This document shows, in pieces, positions 43,031-50,255 of a stretch of 50,255 nucleotides of DNA (its first letter is position 1; the number at the start of each line of letters is the position of its first letter). The position numbers and the translations under genes were made by a program. A model generated the notes under the pieces. That model did no database searches and was not told the origin of the DNA. It saw nothing but the letters and a program-made list of their open reading frames with translations. The stretch spans positions 1 through 50,255 of the forward strand of contig CAJUFM010000013.1 in NCBI GenBank assembly GCA_910585745.1, read 5' to 3'. The DNA is from an uncultured Eubacterium sp. GTDB taxonomy: Bacteria > Bacillota > Clostridia > Lachnospirales > Lachnospiraceae.

Positions 43031-43804
43031 ATGGAACCTGTTCTTCAGATTGAATCGCTAAAAAAATATTATGGGAGATCTAAAAACCAGACGAAGGCAT
43101 TGGATGGCATGACATTTCAGGTAATGCCTGGGGAGTTTTTGGGCATTATGGGGAGCAGTGGATCCGGCAAATCTACACTGTTAAATTGTATCGCCGCCGT
43201 GATCCAGCCTGACAGCGGTCAGATCATAATGAAAGGCAGACAGCTCCAGACGCTCAAAGGAACTGCACTGGCAGACTACCGCGGTAAAGAGATTGGATAT
43301 TTATTTCAGAATTTTGAACTCCTGGAACATCTGACGGGACGGGAAAATATCCTGCTTCCCCTGTCCCTTCACGGTGTAGCGGAAGCTGAGAGCAAAAAAC
43401 GCCTAAACCAGCTGGCATCTTATCTGGAGATCCAGGATGTCCTGAACAAATTTCCTCCTCAGATGTCGGGCGGACAGAAACAGAGGGTTGCGGCTGCCAG
43501 AGCATTGATCCTGGATCCGGGTGTCATTCTCGCCGATGAACCGACAGGCGCCCTGGATTCTAAAAATGCAAAAACTTTGATGGAGAAACTTTCTGGACTG
43601 AACAAAGAGGAACATGCAACAATCCTGATGGTGACTCATGATACCAATGCGGCCAGTTACTGTAAGCGCATCCTGTTTATTCAGGATGGTATTATTTTCC
43701 ACGAACTGCGCCGGGATCTTCCTGATGAATCCCAGCAGGAATTTTATTCCCGGATCCTAAACGTAATCGCACAGTTGGGAGGAGGCAGTGCCAATGTTCT
43801 TTAA
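43031..43804 (+). CDS. ABC transporter ATP-binding protein, BceA type
   Basis: A 257-residue ABC ATPase of the MacB/LolD/BceA class. Walker A GSSGSGKST (~38-46), Q-loop LFQNFELLEHLTG, signature MSGGQKQRVAAARAL, Walker B VILADEPTGALD, H-switch VTHD. The DEPTGALDS sequence is typical for transporters paired with FtsX-like permeases in antimicrobial-peptide resistance. The permease gene starts 11 bases inside this gene's 3' end, so the two are coupled. Confidence 0.93.
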   Translation: MEPVLQIESLKKYYGRSKNQTKALDGMTFQVMPGEFLGIMGSSGSGKSTLLNCIAAVIQPDSGQIIMKGRQLQTLKGTALADYRGKEIGYLFQNFELLEHLTGRENILLPLSLHGVAEAESKKRLNQLASYLEIQDVLNKFPPQMSGGQKQRVAAARALILDPGVILADEPTGALDSKNAKTLMEKLSGLNKEEHATILMVTHDTNAASYCKRILFIQDGIIFHELRRDLPDESQQEFYSRILNVIAQLGGGSANVL

Positions 43805-45860
43805 ATTGATTATCCGCAACAGCAAAAGAAACCGAAAAGAAAACGGCTTATTTTTCAGTTCGCTGATCATATCCATCGTTGCATTCTATATGATACTGGC
43901 ACTGTCCCATCAAGACGTTATGATCTTTTTAGCACAGATGGAAAGCGACGCCGTAGATAAACTGATGAACATGATCCCAATTTTCTATGGTATGGCGCTG
44001 TTTATCCTGTTTTTTCTCATATACTACGCCAGTAAGTTCCAGCTGGAGCGGCGCAGACATGAGTTTGGTGTCTATCTGATGATGGGTATGCGCCGCAGCA
44101 GATTGTTTGCCCTGCTGCTGGCTGAAGATTTCCGCAACAGTGTCATTTCGCTTACCATAGGGCTCCCCAGCGCCCTTTTACTATCGGAACTGGTCAGCCT
44201 GATCACTGCCCGCCTGGTAGGGATCGGGATCATTAGTCATCAGCTTTCTTTCTCTCTTCCGGCGATATTGTGGACGTCCCTGGGATTTCTTTTTATCAAA
44301 TTTGCCGCTTTTTTGATCCTCAGTGGAACGATCAGCCGGCAGGATATCGGCTCCCTTCTTGTGGAAACACCAGAGGGAGCCAAAAAGCAAATGCCTGCCT
44401 TCATCTATGGGATTTCCATCCTCGCAGGTATTTCCTGTCTGGCCATCGCCTACGCCAGTGCGATTCACGGAGAGGCATGGTCAGACATATGGCAGATGGC
44501 ACGAACCATCGCCCTTGGGATGTCGGGAACCTTCTTATTATTCTGGGGGCTGCGGTTTCCGATCGGTATCGTAGCAGCCTCCGGAAAACACAACCGTCAG
44601 CTCCATGTATTCAATTTTCGCCAGATACAGGAAAATGTGATCCATCGCTCCGGCACCCTTGCCATTTGTTCCATACTCATTTTAGCTGCCCTTTGCTGCT
44701 TCGGGGCAGGTGTTTCGATTTCCCGTTTCTACGGAAAATCGGAACAGCATGTGCTGGATTATACTTTTAAAGATCCCGAGAATGAAAATGATACAGCAGC
44801 TATCCGGCAGACATTAGCAGACCACCAGCTAGACCATCAGTTTTCTCATTTATTTGAAATGAAATCAGGCTATATCCGAAAGACAGAAGACACGGAACAT
44901 GCTGTTCAGATGGAACCACTCCTGGCTGCCCTGCGTAATATGCCGCCCTCCCAGGACAGCCATGTACTCCTCTACAATCTTGAACATGAAACCTTCCCTC
45001 ATATTATATCCCTGAGCTGCTACAACCAGCTCTTAAGCGCTGGCGGCATGCCAGAACTTACTCTGGGACCAGAAGAGGCTGCTATTTACATGGATCACGA
45101 ATTCGCACCTTATGAAAGAAAAAAACTGCTGGATAGTATCCTGCAGACAAGACCAGAAGCCCGGCTGGATGAAAAAATAATCTACCTCACGGGAACCGTC
45201 CAGACTACGAATCTGGTCACAGACCGTTCTATCACGTTATCTTTTGCCCTGATCCTTCCGGATGAAATGTTTGAATACTATACCCAGGGTGATTATGATG
45301 TTTATCTCAATGGCATTCTGGCAAAAGATGATGCAGACGATCCAAGCCTCATGACTGCCATATCAGAAATGAATCAAAAACTGAAAAAAACAGGTCTGAC
45401 CTATGAGAGCTATCTGCAGAACATAGGGCGGCAGTTATTTTATATGGTAGCCGCCAGCTATATTACCATGTACCTGGCAGTTATGTTCCTGCTCATTTCA
45501 AATACCATTATCGGCATACAATTTTTGATGAGTCAGCAGAAATCAAGCCGCCGCTACCGGACCCTCATACGATTGGGGGCTGCATATCCCACTTTGTGCA
45601 GTTCCGCAAGAAAGCAGATCAACTGGTACTTTGGGCTCCCTGCTGCAGTTGCTGCTTTCAGCAGCCTGTTTGGCGTCCGTTCCCTGCTCTCCGGGCTTCT
45701 GTCTTTTAAGGCAAAAAGCAGCCTGACGACAGAAATGATGATTGTTTCAGCCGCTATGATTTTAGCATTATGTGTGATAGAATATATTTACATGGTGGCA
45801 GTGAAGCGTTCGAGTGACCGCTATCTTCTGACTCTGATGATACCGGAACGGGAAGAATGA
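43794..45860 (+). CDS. FtsX-like permease, BceB type
   Basis: A 688-residue permease with ten predicted membrane segments: one near 15-38, three around 50-170, two around 200-250, one around 285-305, then a large extracytoplasmic domain (~310-535) between segments 7 and 8, and three C-terminal segments (~540-680). This is the BceB/VraG layout, in which the extracellular domain recognises peptide antibiotics or lipid-II-bound drugs. Start ATG 43794 lies 8 bases after GGAGG; the earlier GTG at 43788 overlaps that site. Regulator and kinase genes follow after 18 bases. Confidence 0.92.
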   Translation: MFFKLIIRNSKRNRKENGLFFSSLIISIVAFYMILALSHQDVMIFLAQMESDAVDKLMNMIPIFYGMALFILFFLIYYASKFQLERRRHEFGVYLMMGMRRSRLFALLLAEDFRNSVISLTIGLPSALLLSELVSLITARLVGIGIISHQLSFSLPAILWTSLGFLFIKFAAFLILSGTISRQDIGSLLVETPEGAKKQMPAFIYGISILAGISCLAIAYASAIHGEAWSDIWQMARTIALGMSGTFLLFWGLRFPIGIVAASGKHNRQLHVFNFRQIQENVIHRSGTLAICSILILAALCCFGAGVSISRFYGKSEQHVLDYTFKDPENENDTAAIRQTLADHQLDHQFSHLFEMKSGYIRKTEDTEHAVQMEPLLAALRNMPPSQDSHVLLYNLEHETFPHIISLSCYNQLLSAGGMPELTLGPEEAAIYMDHEFAPYERKKLLDSILQTRPEARLDEKIIYLTGTVQTTNLVTDRSITLSFALILPDEMFEYYTQGDYDVYLNGILAKDDADDPSLMTAISEMNQKLKKTGLTYESYLQNIGRQLFYMVAASYITMYLAVMFLLISNTIIGIQFLMSQQKSSRRYRTLIRLGAAYPTLCSSARKQINWYFGLPAAVAAFSSLFGVRSLLSGLLSFKAKSSLTTEMMIVSAAMILALCVIEYIYMVAVKRSSDRYLLTLMIPEREE

Positions 45861-45878
45861 TCATGGGAGGGAGCTTGT

Positions 45879-46559
45879 ATGAAACAAATCACAATCGTAG
45901 AAGATGAAGACTATATGAGAGAGGAATTATCCGATATACTGCGTAAGGCCGGTTATGAAACAGAAGAAATCAAGGATTTTAGCAACATTACAGATCAGCT
46001 TCTTCAGCTCTCTCCAGATCTGATCCTTCTGGATCTGAATCTGCCAGGGATGAGTGGGTTTGAAATCTGCCGGGAAATAAAACGGAAAAGTTCGACCCCG
46101 GTCCTTGTGCTTACCTCCCGGGACCAGATTCAGGATGAACTGCATGCACTGGATCTGGGTGCCGATGAATATCTGACAAAACCATGCAGAAAGGAACGGC
46201 TTCTGGCACGTGTGGCTAATGTGATGAAACGGTACGAAGGACGGTCAAATCTTCTGGAAGGACCAGGGTTCCTGCTGGACCGGCAGACCTATACGCTGTA
46301 TATTGATAACCGCTCTGTGGTGCTCCCAAAAAATCAGGGGAAAATACTTGAAGTGTTTTTGAACCATGGAGAAGAAATTGTAACAAAAGAAGAATTATAT
46401 CTGGCGGTCTGGGGAACCTTTGAATTCATCGACGAAAATGCACTTCAGGTCAATCTGACACGGTTAAAAAAGACTATGGCAAACCTGATGATGAGCCAGA
46501 AGATCGTCCCCGTCCGCGGCATCGGTTATCAGCTTATCAGAAAAGGAGGAACTCAATGA
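45879..46559 (+). CDS. OmpR-family response regulator, BceR type
   Basis: A 226-residue regulator: receiver domain with Glu8/Asp9-Glu10 pocket, phospho-acceptor Asp52 in LILLDLNLPGMSG, Thr in VLVLTSRD and Lys in YLTKPCRK; winged helix 130-222 with ENALQVNLTRLKKTMA. GGGAGG precedes the start. It overlaps the kinase by 4 bases (ATGA) and probably controls the operon promoter. Confidence 0.94.
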   Translation: MKQITIVEDEDYMREELSDILRKAGYETEEIKDFSNITDQLLQLSPDLILLDLNLPGMSGFEICREIKRKSSTPVLVLTSRDQIQDELHALDLGADEYLTKPCRKERLLARVANVMKRYEGRSNLLEGPGFLLDRQTYTLYIDNRSVVLPKNQGKILEVFLNHGEEIVTKEELYLAVWGTFEFIDENALQVNLTRLKKTMANLMMSQKIVPVRGIGYQLIRKGGTQ

Positions 46560-47635
46560 GGCAAAAAGTGAGACTTATCCAGCAATATATTCCCTGGCTC
46601 CTGCTTCTGCTGGGTATTGACATCTTTGCTGCATTTTCTCTTTGGATCGCTGATGTACAGGCATTTTATGCGATGATAACCGTGATACTGCTCTCCTCGG
46701 TTCTTCTATTCTCATCGGTGTGCGGCATCCTTGTCCACCGGGAAGAAAAAAGAAACCAGGCATTTCTTGCTTTTCTGAATAAACCGGATGAATACCAGGA
46801 AGAGCTGCTGATAGAAAACCTCTGTCCGGCGCAGCGGGAATCTGTCCGTCTGCTGGGCAGAACGTTACGGAATAAACAAATTGCTTATGAAAGTCTGCAA
46901 ATGCAGATAGACGATTATGAGGAGTACGTAGAATCCTGGGCCCATGAAACGAAAACACCTCTTTCCCTTCTGACACTGCTTCTTGATAACAGGAGAGATG
47001 AATTACCGGCAGCCATGGATTCTAAACTTGATCATATCCGGAACCGTATGCAGGAATCCATCGACCAGATATTGTTCTATGCCAGGTTAAAGAGTACAAG
47101 AAAGGATTATCTGTTTGAGCCTGTCCATATCCTTTCATGTATTGAAGAGGTGTTGGAGGATTATAAACCATTGCTGGAAGAAAAACAGTTCCAGATCCAA
47201 TTCTGTATGTCGGATGATACGGTTTACACTGACCAGAAAGGACTTCGTTTCCTCCTTCGGCAGATCATTAGTAATTCCATTAAATATTGCAGAAACGAGC
47301 CAGAATTAAACTTTAATTCTTTTGAAGCAGAGAACCGTTATGTTTTTGTGATAAAAGATAATGGCATTGGCGTCCGCAGCTGTGACCTGCCCTTTCTTTT
47401 TGAAAAAGGATTTACCGGTGACTCTGGGAAAGAAAGAAAAAAAGCGACCGGGATGGGACTGTATCTTGCCAAAGAAATGGCAGGGGATCTGAATATCACC
47501 CTGCAGGTAAACTCAGAGTGGGGAAAAGGATTTGAAATACGGATCTTTTTCCCTTTGGTGGACTCAGTGGCAGAATTCAGGCAGAATTCGCATCCGGCGC
47601 CGCCGGCTCAGCCTTTTGATGCAGATTCAAGCTAA
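46556..47635 (+). CDS. intramembrane-sensing histidine kinase, BceS type
   Basis: A 359-residue kinase with two transmembrane segments (12-32 and 38-60) joined by a very short loop and no sensor domain, so stimulus sensing comes through the ABC transporter. DHp His130 in SWAHETKTPLSLL; HATPase N-box IISNSIKYCRNEPEL, DNGIGV, and GMGLYLAKEMAG. No HAMP domain. The C-terminal end carries a ~25-residue Pro/Ala-rich tail. I see no clear terminator between it and the converging esterase gene. Confidence 0.93.
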   Translation: MRQKVRLIQQYIPWLLLLLGIDIFAAFSLWIADVQAFYAMITVILLSSVLLFSSVCGILVHREEKRNQAFLAFLNKPDEYQEELLIENLCPAQRESVRLLGRTLRNKQIAYESLQMQIDDYEEYVESWAHETKTPLSLLTLLLDNRRDELPAAMDSKLDHIRNRMQESIDQILFYARLKSTRKDYLFEPVHILSCIEEVLEDYKPLLEEKQFQIQFCMSDDTVYTDQKGLRFLLRQIISNSIKYCRNEPELNFNSFEAENRYVFVIKDNGIGVRSCDLPFLFEKGFTGDSGKERKKATGMGLYLAKEMAGDLNITLQVNSEWGKGFEIRIFFPLVDSVAEFRQNSHPAPPAQPFDADSS

Positions 47636-47685
47636 CCTAGCGGCGTCAATTTGAACCCTGCCTTTATTCTTATCTAAAGCTTTCT

Positions 47686-49881
47686 TTAATACTCCGGAAC
47701 TACTGACGGCATAAAGAAACGGTCTGCAAACAGTGACTTTACCAATATATTATACTCTGACTTTGTAAGAGCTGCCCTCATCTGGGAAAAGGTTCCCATC
47801 TCATCATAATATTCACTGCTCATGCCAGAGGTGCTTTTTTCACTGTCTGCGTCAAATATCATGATCTTCTGGGCTCCGGAAGCATTGTTCCAGGTTCCCC
47901 AGTCTGCCAGGGAAGCACCATTGGGATTGCCGCTGGCAAGAAAATTACCAACATATTTCTGCATAAGCTCGGTTAGCGCCACCCGTCCCGGCTTATTGGA
48001 CGCAGCAATGGCATTGGGTGAATAATCTGCATAATTATTCTTATAAATTCCTCTTAAAAAATCTTTGCTGGCTCCGTGAAAGGCGCCGACATAGCGGCTG
48101 TAAAAGCCATCTGTCACACGGGAATCCGTTCCCCAGCGGAAACGGTAGGCATAGATATTACTATGCGCTGCATCCTGGCTGAGAAGTCCTGCTGTTTTCT
48201 CGATATAATGTCCCGACTGCAGCATACTGCCATACTTGATCCCATTGGCCACCAGATTCATCATCTGGGAAGATGAGGTGATCCCTGCCACCTCGTCCAA
48301 TTCGGAAGTAAGGCTCCCGCTCCAGGCAAAGGATGAAAACTCCGTGGCATCACTTCCCAGGATCACAGGCACACGGTTATAATTCCCCGCAGAAATAGCA
48401 GAGAATCCCTCCTTCGGCACCATTACGCCGTCATTGAAGCCCTGGGGAAATTTACCCAGCTTGAGGGCAGAGGATTTGTACATGTTTGCCACCTCTGAGG
48501 TGGACAGACTGTAAAAAAGATCACGGATCGTCTGGTCCGAGGCCTCTTTAAGATACTCCCCGGCAGTCTTTTTGTCGGAAAAGGTTCCTCTCTTAACCAG
48601 TATTGCCGCCAGCTTTTCCTCCACAGACTCTTCTCCCTCTTCATTGGTACATGTATTACAGCCGCCACTAAATATAACTGCCTTGTGAAAAAGTCCTCTC
48701 ATGCCCGGTGAGATCATGCAGAGCAGGGCATTTCTCGCACCGGCAGAAAAACCAGACAAGGTTACATTTCCAGGGTTTCCACCGAAATTCCCAATCTCAT
48801 CCCGAACCCAGGTAAGCGCTGCCTTTACATCCAGCAGTGTAAAATTGCCGCTGTTCTCTTCCTCTGTGCCATTCCGAAGTGCCGGATGACTGATATATCC
48901 AAAGGCTCCCAGACGATATTCCACGGAAACTACAATGGCATTCGTCGCCGATACCATATTAGAAAAACTAACATCTGAGCTTCCGGAGGCATTCCCACCA
49001 CCATGGAGATATACCATGACCGGAAGATTCTTTGCCCCATTATTTGGCCGGTAAATATTTACATACAGACAATCCTCTGTGCCAAGATAAGTGGTTCCAT
49101 CGCTGTACTGTGCCGCCGGCTGCTTCGCTGCCACCGCACTCAGTGTTCCCCCCCATGCTGCCACAGGTTGAGGTGCTTTCCATCTATTATTTCCCGCCGT
49201 GGACGCTCCATAAGGAACTCCGTACCATACCAGCGCTTTTCCATTGGCATCTTCGATGCCCTTTACTTTTCCTTTTGAGGTGGTACGAACAAGTTCCGAC
49301 TGGACTTTTATTTTTACCTTTTTCGTCGCATGACCATCCTTAGATTGGATGGTGATCACTGAACTTCCACTTATTACTGCTGTCACACGCCCACTTTTTG
49401 ATACTGTAGCTACAGCTGGGTTAGAAGAAGAATAGAACAACTTTTTATTTGAGGCACTGGCTGGCGCCGCTGCTGCATTCAGCGCTGCCTTATCTCCCAC
49501 ATACATGTTTACTGTTTTGGACTTCACATTGATCTTTGAAACCTTTTTACCCACTGTGACACGGATCACCAGCATTTTTTTCTTTTTGCTGTTATACCCC
49601 CTGATATATGCCTTTCCCTTTTTTAAACCTTTAATCTTCTTATTGCCGATGATCTTTACAATTTTTTTATTACCGGATTTCCAGGTCAGTTTCTTATATT
49701 TATTCTGATCTGCCGAAGTGAGCGGATTTTTCCGGATGATCGTAGAGATCGTCGCCTTCTTTCCCTTCGTAATGGTATAAGTGGGATTTTCTGCTGCCGA
49801 AACCCTGCTGCCGGCACAAAAGATCCCGATGCCCGCCAAAAATATTCCTGTCTTAACAAGCTGCTTAACTTTTTTGTTCAT
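47686..49881 (-). CDS. secreted type B carboxylesterase with N-terminal Ig-like domains
   Basis: A 731-residue exported esterase. Signal peptide 1-29 (ends RVSA), a Lys-rich Ig-like region ~34-112 and a second Big_2 domain ~113-193 (KINVKSKTVNMYVGDKAALN, NPAVATVSKSGRVTAV), then a carboxylesterase domain ~195-731: oxyanion loop YLHGGGNASG (293-296), nucleophile Ser379 in LSGFSAGARNA, acid Glu near GSDATEFSS, and His in GAFHGASKDF. Such enzymes hydrolyse carboxylic esters; the substrate is unknown. Start 49881 is 7 bases after GGAGG. Ig domains suggest wall or glycan attachment. Confidence 0.9.
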   Translation of the reverse strand: MNKKVKQLVKTGIFLAGIGIFCAGSRVSAAENPTYTITKGKKATISTIIRKNPLTSADQNKYKKLTWKSGNKKIVKIIGNKKIKGLKKGKAYIRGYNSKKKKMLVIRVTVGKKVSKINVKSKTVNMYVGDKAALNAAAAPASASNKKLFYSSSNPAVATVSKSGRVTAVISGSSVITIQSKDGHATKKVKIKVQSELVRTTSKGKVKGIEDANGKALVWYGVPYGASTAGNNRWKAPQPVAAWGGTLSAVAAKQPAAQYSDGTTYLGTEDCLYVNIYRPNNGAKNLPVMVYLHGGGNASGSSDVSFSNMVSATNAIVVSVEYRLGAFGYISHPALRNGTEEENSGNFTLLDVKAALTWVRDEIGNFGGNPGNVTLSGFSAGARNALLCMISPGMRGLFHKAVIFSGGCNTCTNEEGEESVEEKLAAILVKRGTFSDKKTAGEYLKEASDQTIRDLFYSLSTSEVANMYKSSALKLGKFPQGFNDGVMVPKEGFSAISAGNYNRVPVILGSDATEFSSFAWSGSLTSELDEVAGITSSSQMMNLVANGIKYGSMLQSGHYIEKTAGLLSQDAAHSNIYAYRFRWGTDSRVTDGFYSRYVGAFHGASKDFLRGIYKNNYADYSPNAIAASNKPGRVALTELMQKYVGNFLASGNPNGASLADWGTWNNASGAQKIMIFDADSEKSTSGMSSEYYDEMGTFSQMRAALTKSEYNILVKSLFADRFFMPSVVPEY

Positions 49882-49931
49882 ATGTATGCCTCCAAATCTC
49901 CATCTCATGTTACATTATCAGCCGGACGCGC

Positions 49932-49956
49932 CAGACTGGCTTACACCGCCAGTCTG
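49932..49956. other. perfect hairpin upstream of the esterase gene
   Basis: CAGACTGGC / GCCAGTCTG form 9 bp with a 7-base loop, about 50 bases before the esterase start, probably in its leader; another small palindrome TGTTA..TAACA lies at 49960-49976. Confidence 0.55.
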
Positions 49957-50020
49957 TGATGTTATCCATGCTAACAGCCGGATAGGACAAAATTGTGGCA
50001 AAACGGGTCTGGGAAAGAAA

Positions 50021-50052
50021 AAAAGATGCTCCCTATAGAGAACATCTTTTTA
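50021..50052 (-). terminator. terminator after gpsA (bidirectional shape)
   Basis: Minus strand: AAAGATG..CTC / GGG..CATCTTT with T-runs on both sides (TTTTTTT on the minus strand, TTTTT on the plus). It lies 27 bases after the gpsA stop. Confidence 0.8.
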
Positions 50053-50078
50053 GCTCCACGGTTTAAATTTGTATCAGT

Positions 50079-50255
50079 TTATTTCCAGCTTAAGGACTGG
50101 TATTCGATGACCCGCTCCCTGAGGATGAGATCCTTTAATGCCTGCTCGGTAGACTTATTATCAAATAAAACAGCATTGATCTGTTCCACAATCGGCATAC
50201 TGACATGATGTTTATTGGCCAGTTCCATGGCTGCCTTGGCACAGTTGACTCCCTC
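50079..50255 (-). CDS. gpsA: glycerol-3-phosphate dehydrogenase [NAD(P)+], C-terminal part only
   Basis: The last 58 codons of a gene running off the window. EGVNCAKAAMELANKHHVSM, PIVEQINAVLFDNKST and EQALKDLILRERVIEYQS match the end of GpsA (EG-x6-A-x3-LA ... MPI ... VLF ... LM-RE). GpsA makes sn-glycerol-3-phosphate for phospholipid synthesis. A terminator follows. Confidence 0.8.
   Translation of the reverse strand, partial: EGVNCAKAAMELANKHHVSMPIVEQINAVLFDNKSTEQALKDLILRERVIEYQSLSWK

Noticed and set aside
1..50255. CRISPR array, tRNA or rRNA genes, insertion sequence with transposase
   Set aside because: I saw no regularly spaced short repeats, no tRNA-like or rRNA sequence and no transposase or integrase reading frame.

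Overview
The window looks like a chromosomal segment of a spore-forming, Gram-positive anaerobe of the Lachnospiraceae (Bacillota, Clostridia). Evidence: sporulation genes (spoIVA, yqfC, yqfD, a BofC-like gene), a lipoprotein form of trigger factor, a BspA-type leucine-rich-repeat surface protein with many bacterial Ig-like (Big_2) domains, an FeFe-hydrogenase-like protein, a T-box-controlled trp operon and moderate GC. Genus is not decided. Most genes are on the minus strand, so operons below run from high to low coordinates.

Layout. 1-2.6 kb: an accessory edge with a GyrI-like protein, a deleted flavin-reductase pseudogene, a small Ig-like secreted protein and a D,D-carboxypeptidase. 2.6-8.5 kb: SpoVB/MurJ-like flippase, DUF3048 protein, ybeY, a phoH-like gene, yqfD and yqfC (one minus-strand cluster). 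8.6-17.4 kb: rpsU with its own promoter and terminator, then the run FAD oxidoreductase (HI0933/BaiN type) - COG2509 oxidoreductase - proB - DUF896 - 5-formyl-THF cyclo-ligase - proA - alaS. 17.5-25.6 kb: BofC-like protein, NlpC/P60 endopeptidase, LCP protein, a histidine kinase and response regulator separated by a hairpin-rich repeat element, FeFe-hydrogenase-like protein, spoIVA. 25.7-32.6 kb: a 1861-residue surface protein and the lipoprotein trigger factor. 33-40.2 kb: complete trpEGDCFBA operon behind a promoter and a tRNA-Trp T-box; between T-box and trpE lie a near-perfect 30-bp-arm palindrome and 78-bp tandem repeats. 40.2-43 kb: an accessory patch with decayed direct repeats, an XRE regulator plus nucleotidyltransferase pair (AbiE-like toxin-antitoxin candidate) with its own operator, a chimeric pseudogene and an orphan protein. 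43-47.6 kb (plus strand): a BceAB-type ABC transporter with its own response regulator and intramembrane-sensing kinase. 47.7-50.3 kb: a secreted carboxylesterase fused to Ig-like domains and the 3' end of gpsA.

How the genes fit together: three blocks are coherent pathways (tryptophan synthesis, proline synthesis, BceRS-AB peptide sensing/resistance). Several other genes serve the envelope and spore (carboxypeptidase, flippase, LCP, NlpC/P60, SpoIVA, YqfC/D). The most interesting sequence structures are the spoIVA promoter/hairpin arrangement, the trp leader, the self-regulated HTH-nucleotidyltransferase pair with decayed 3' tails, and the hairpin-rich intergenic repeats.
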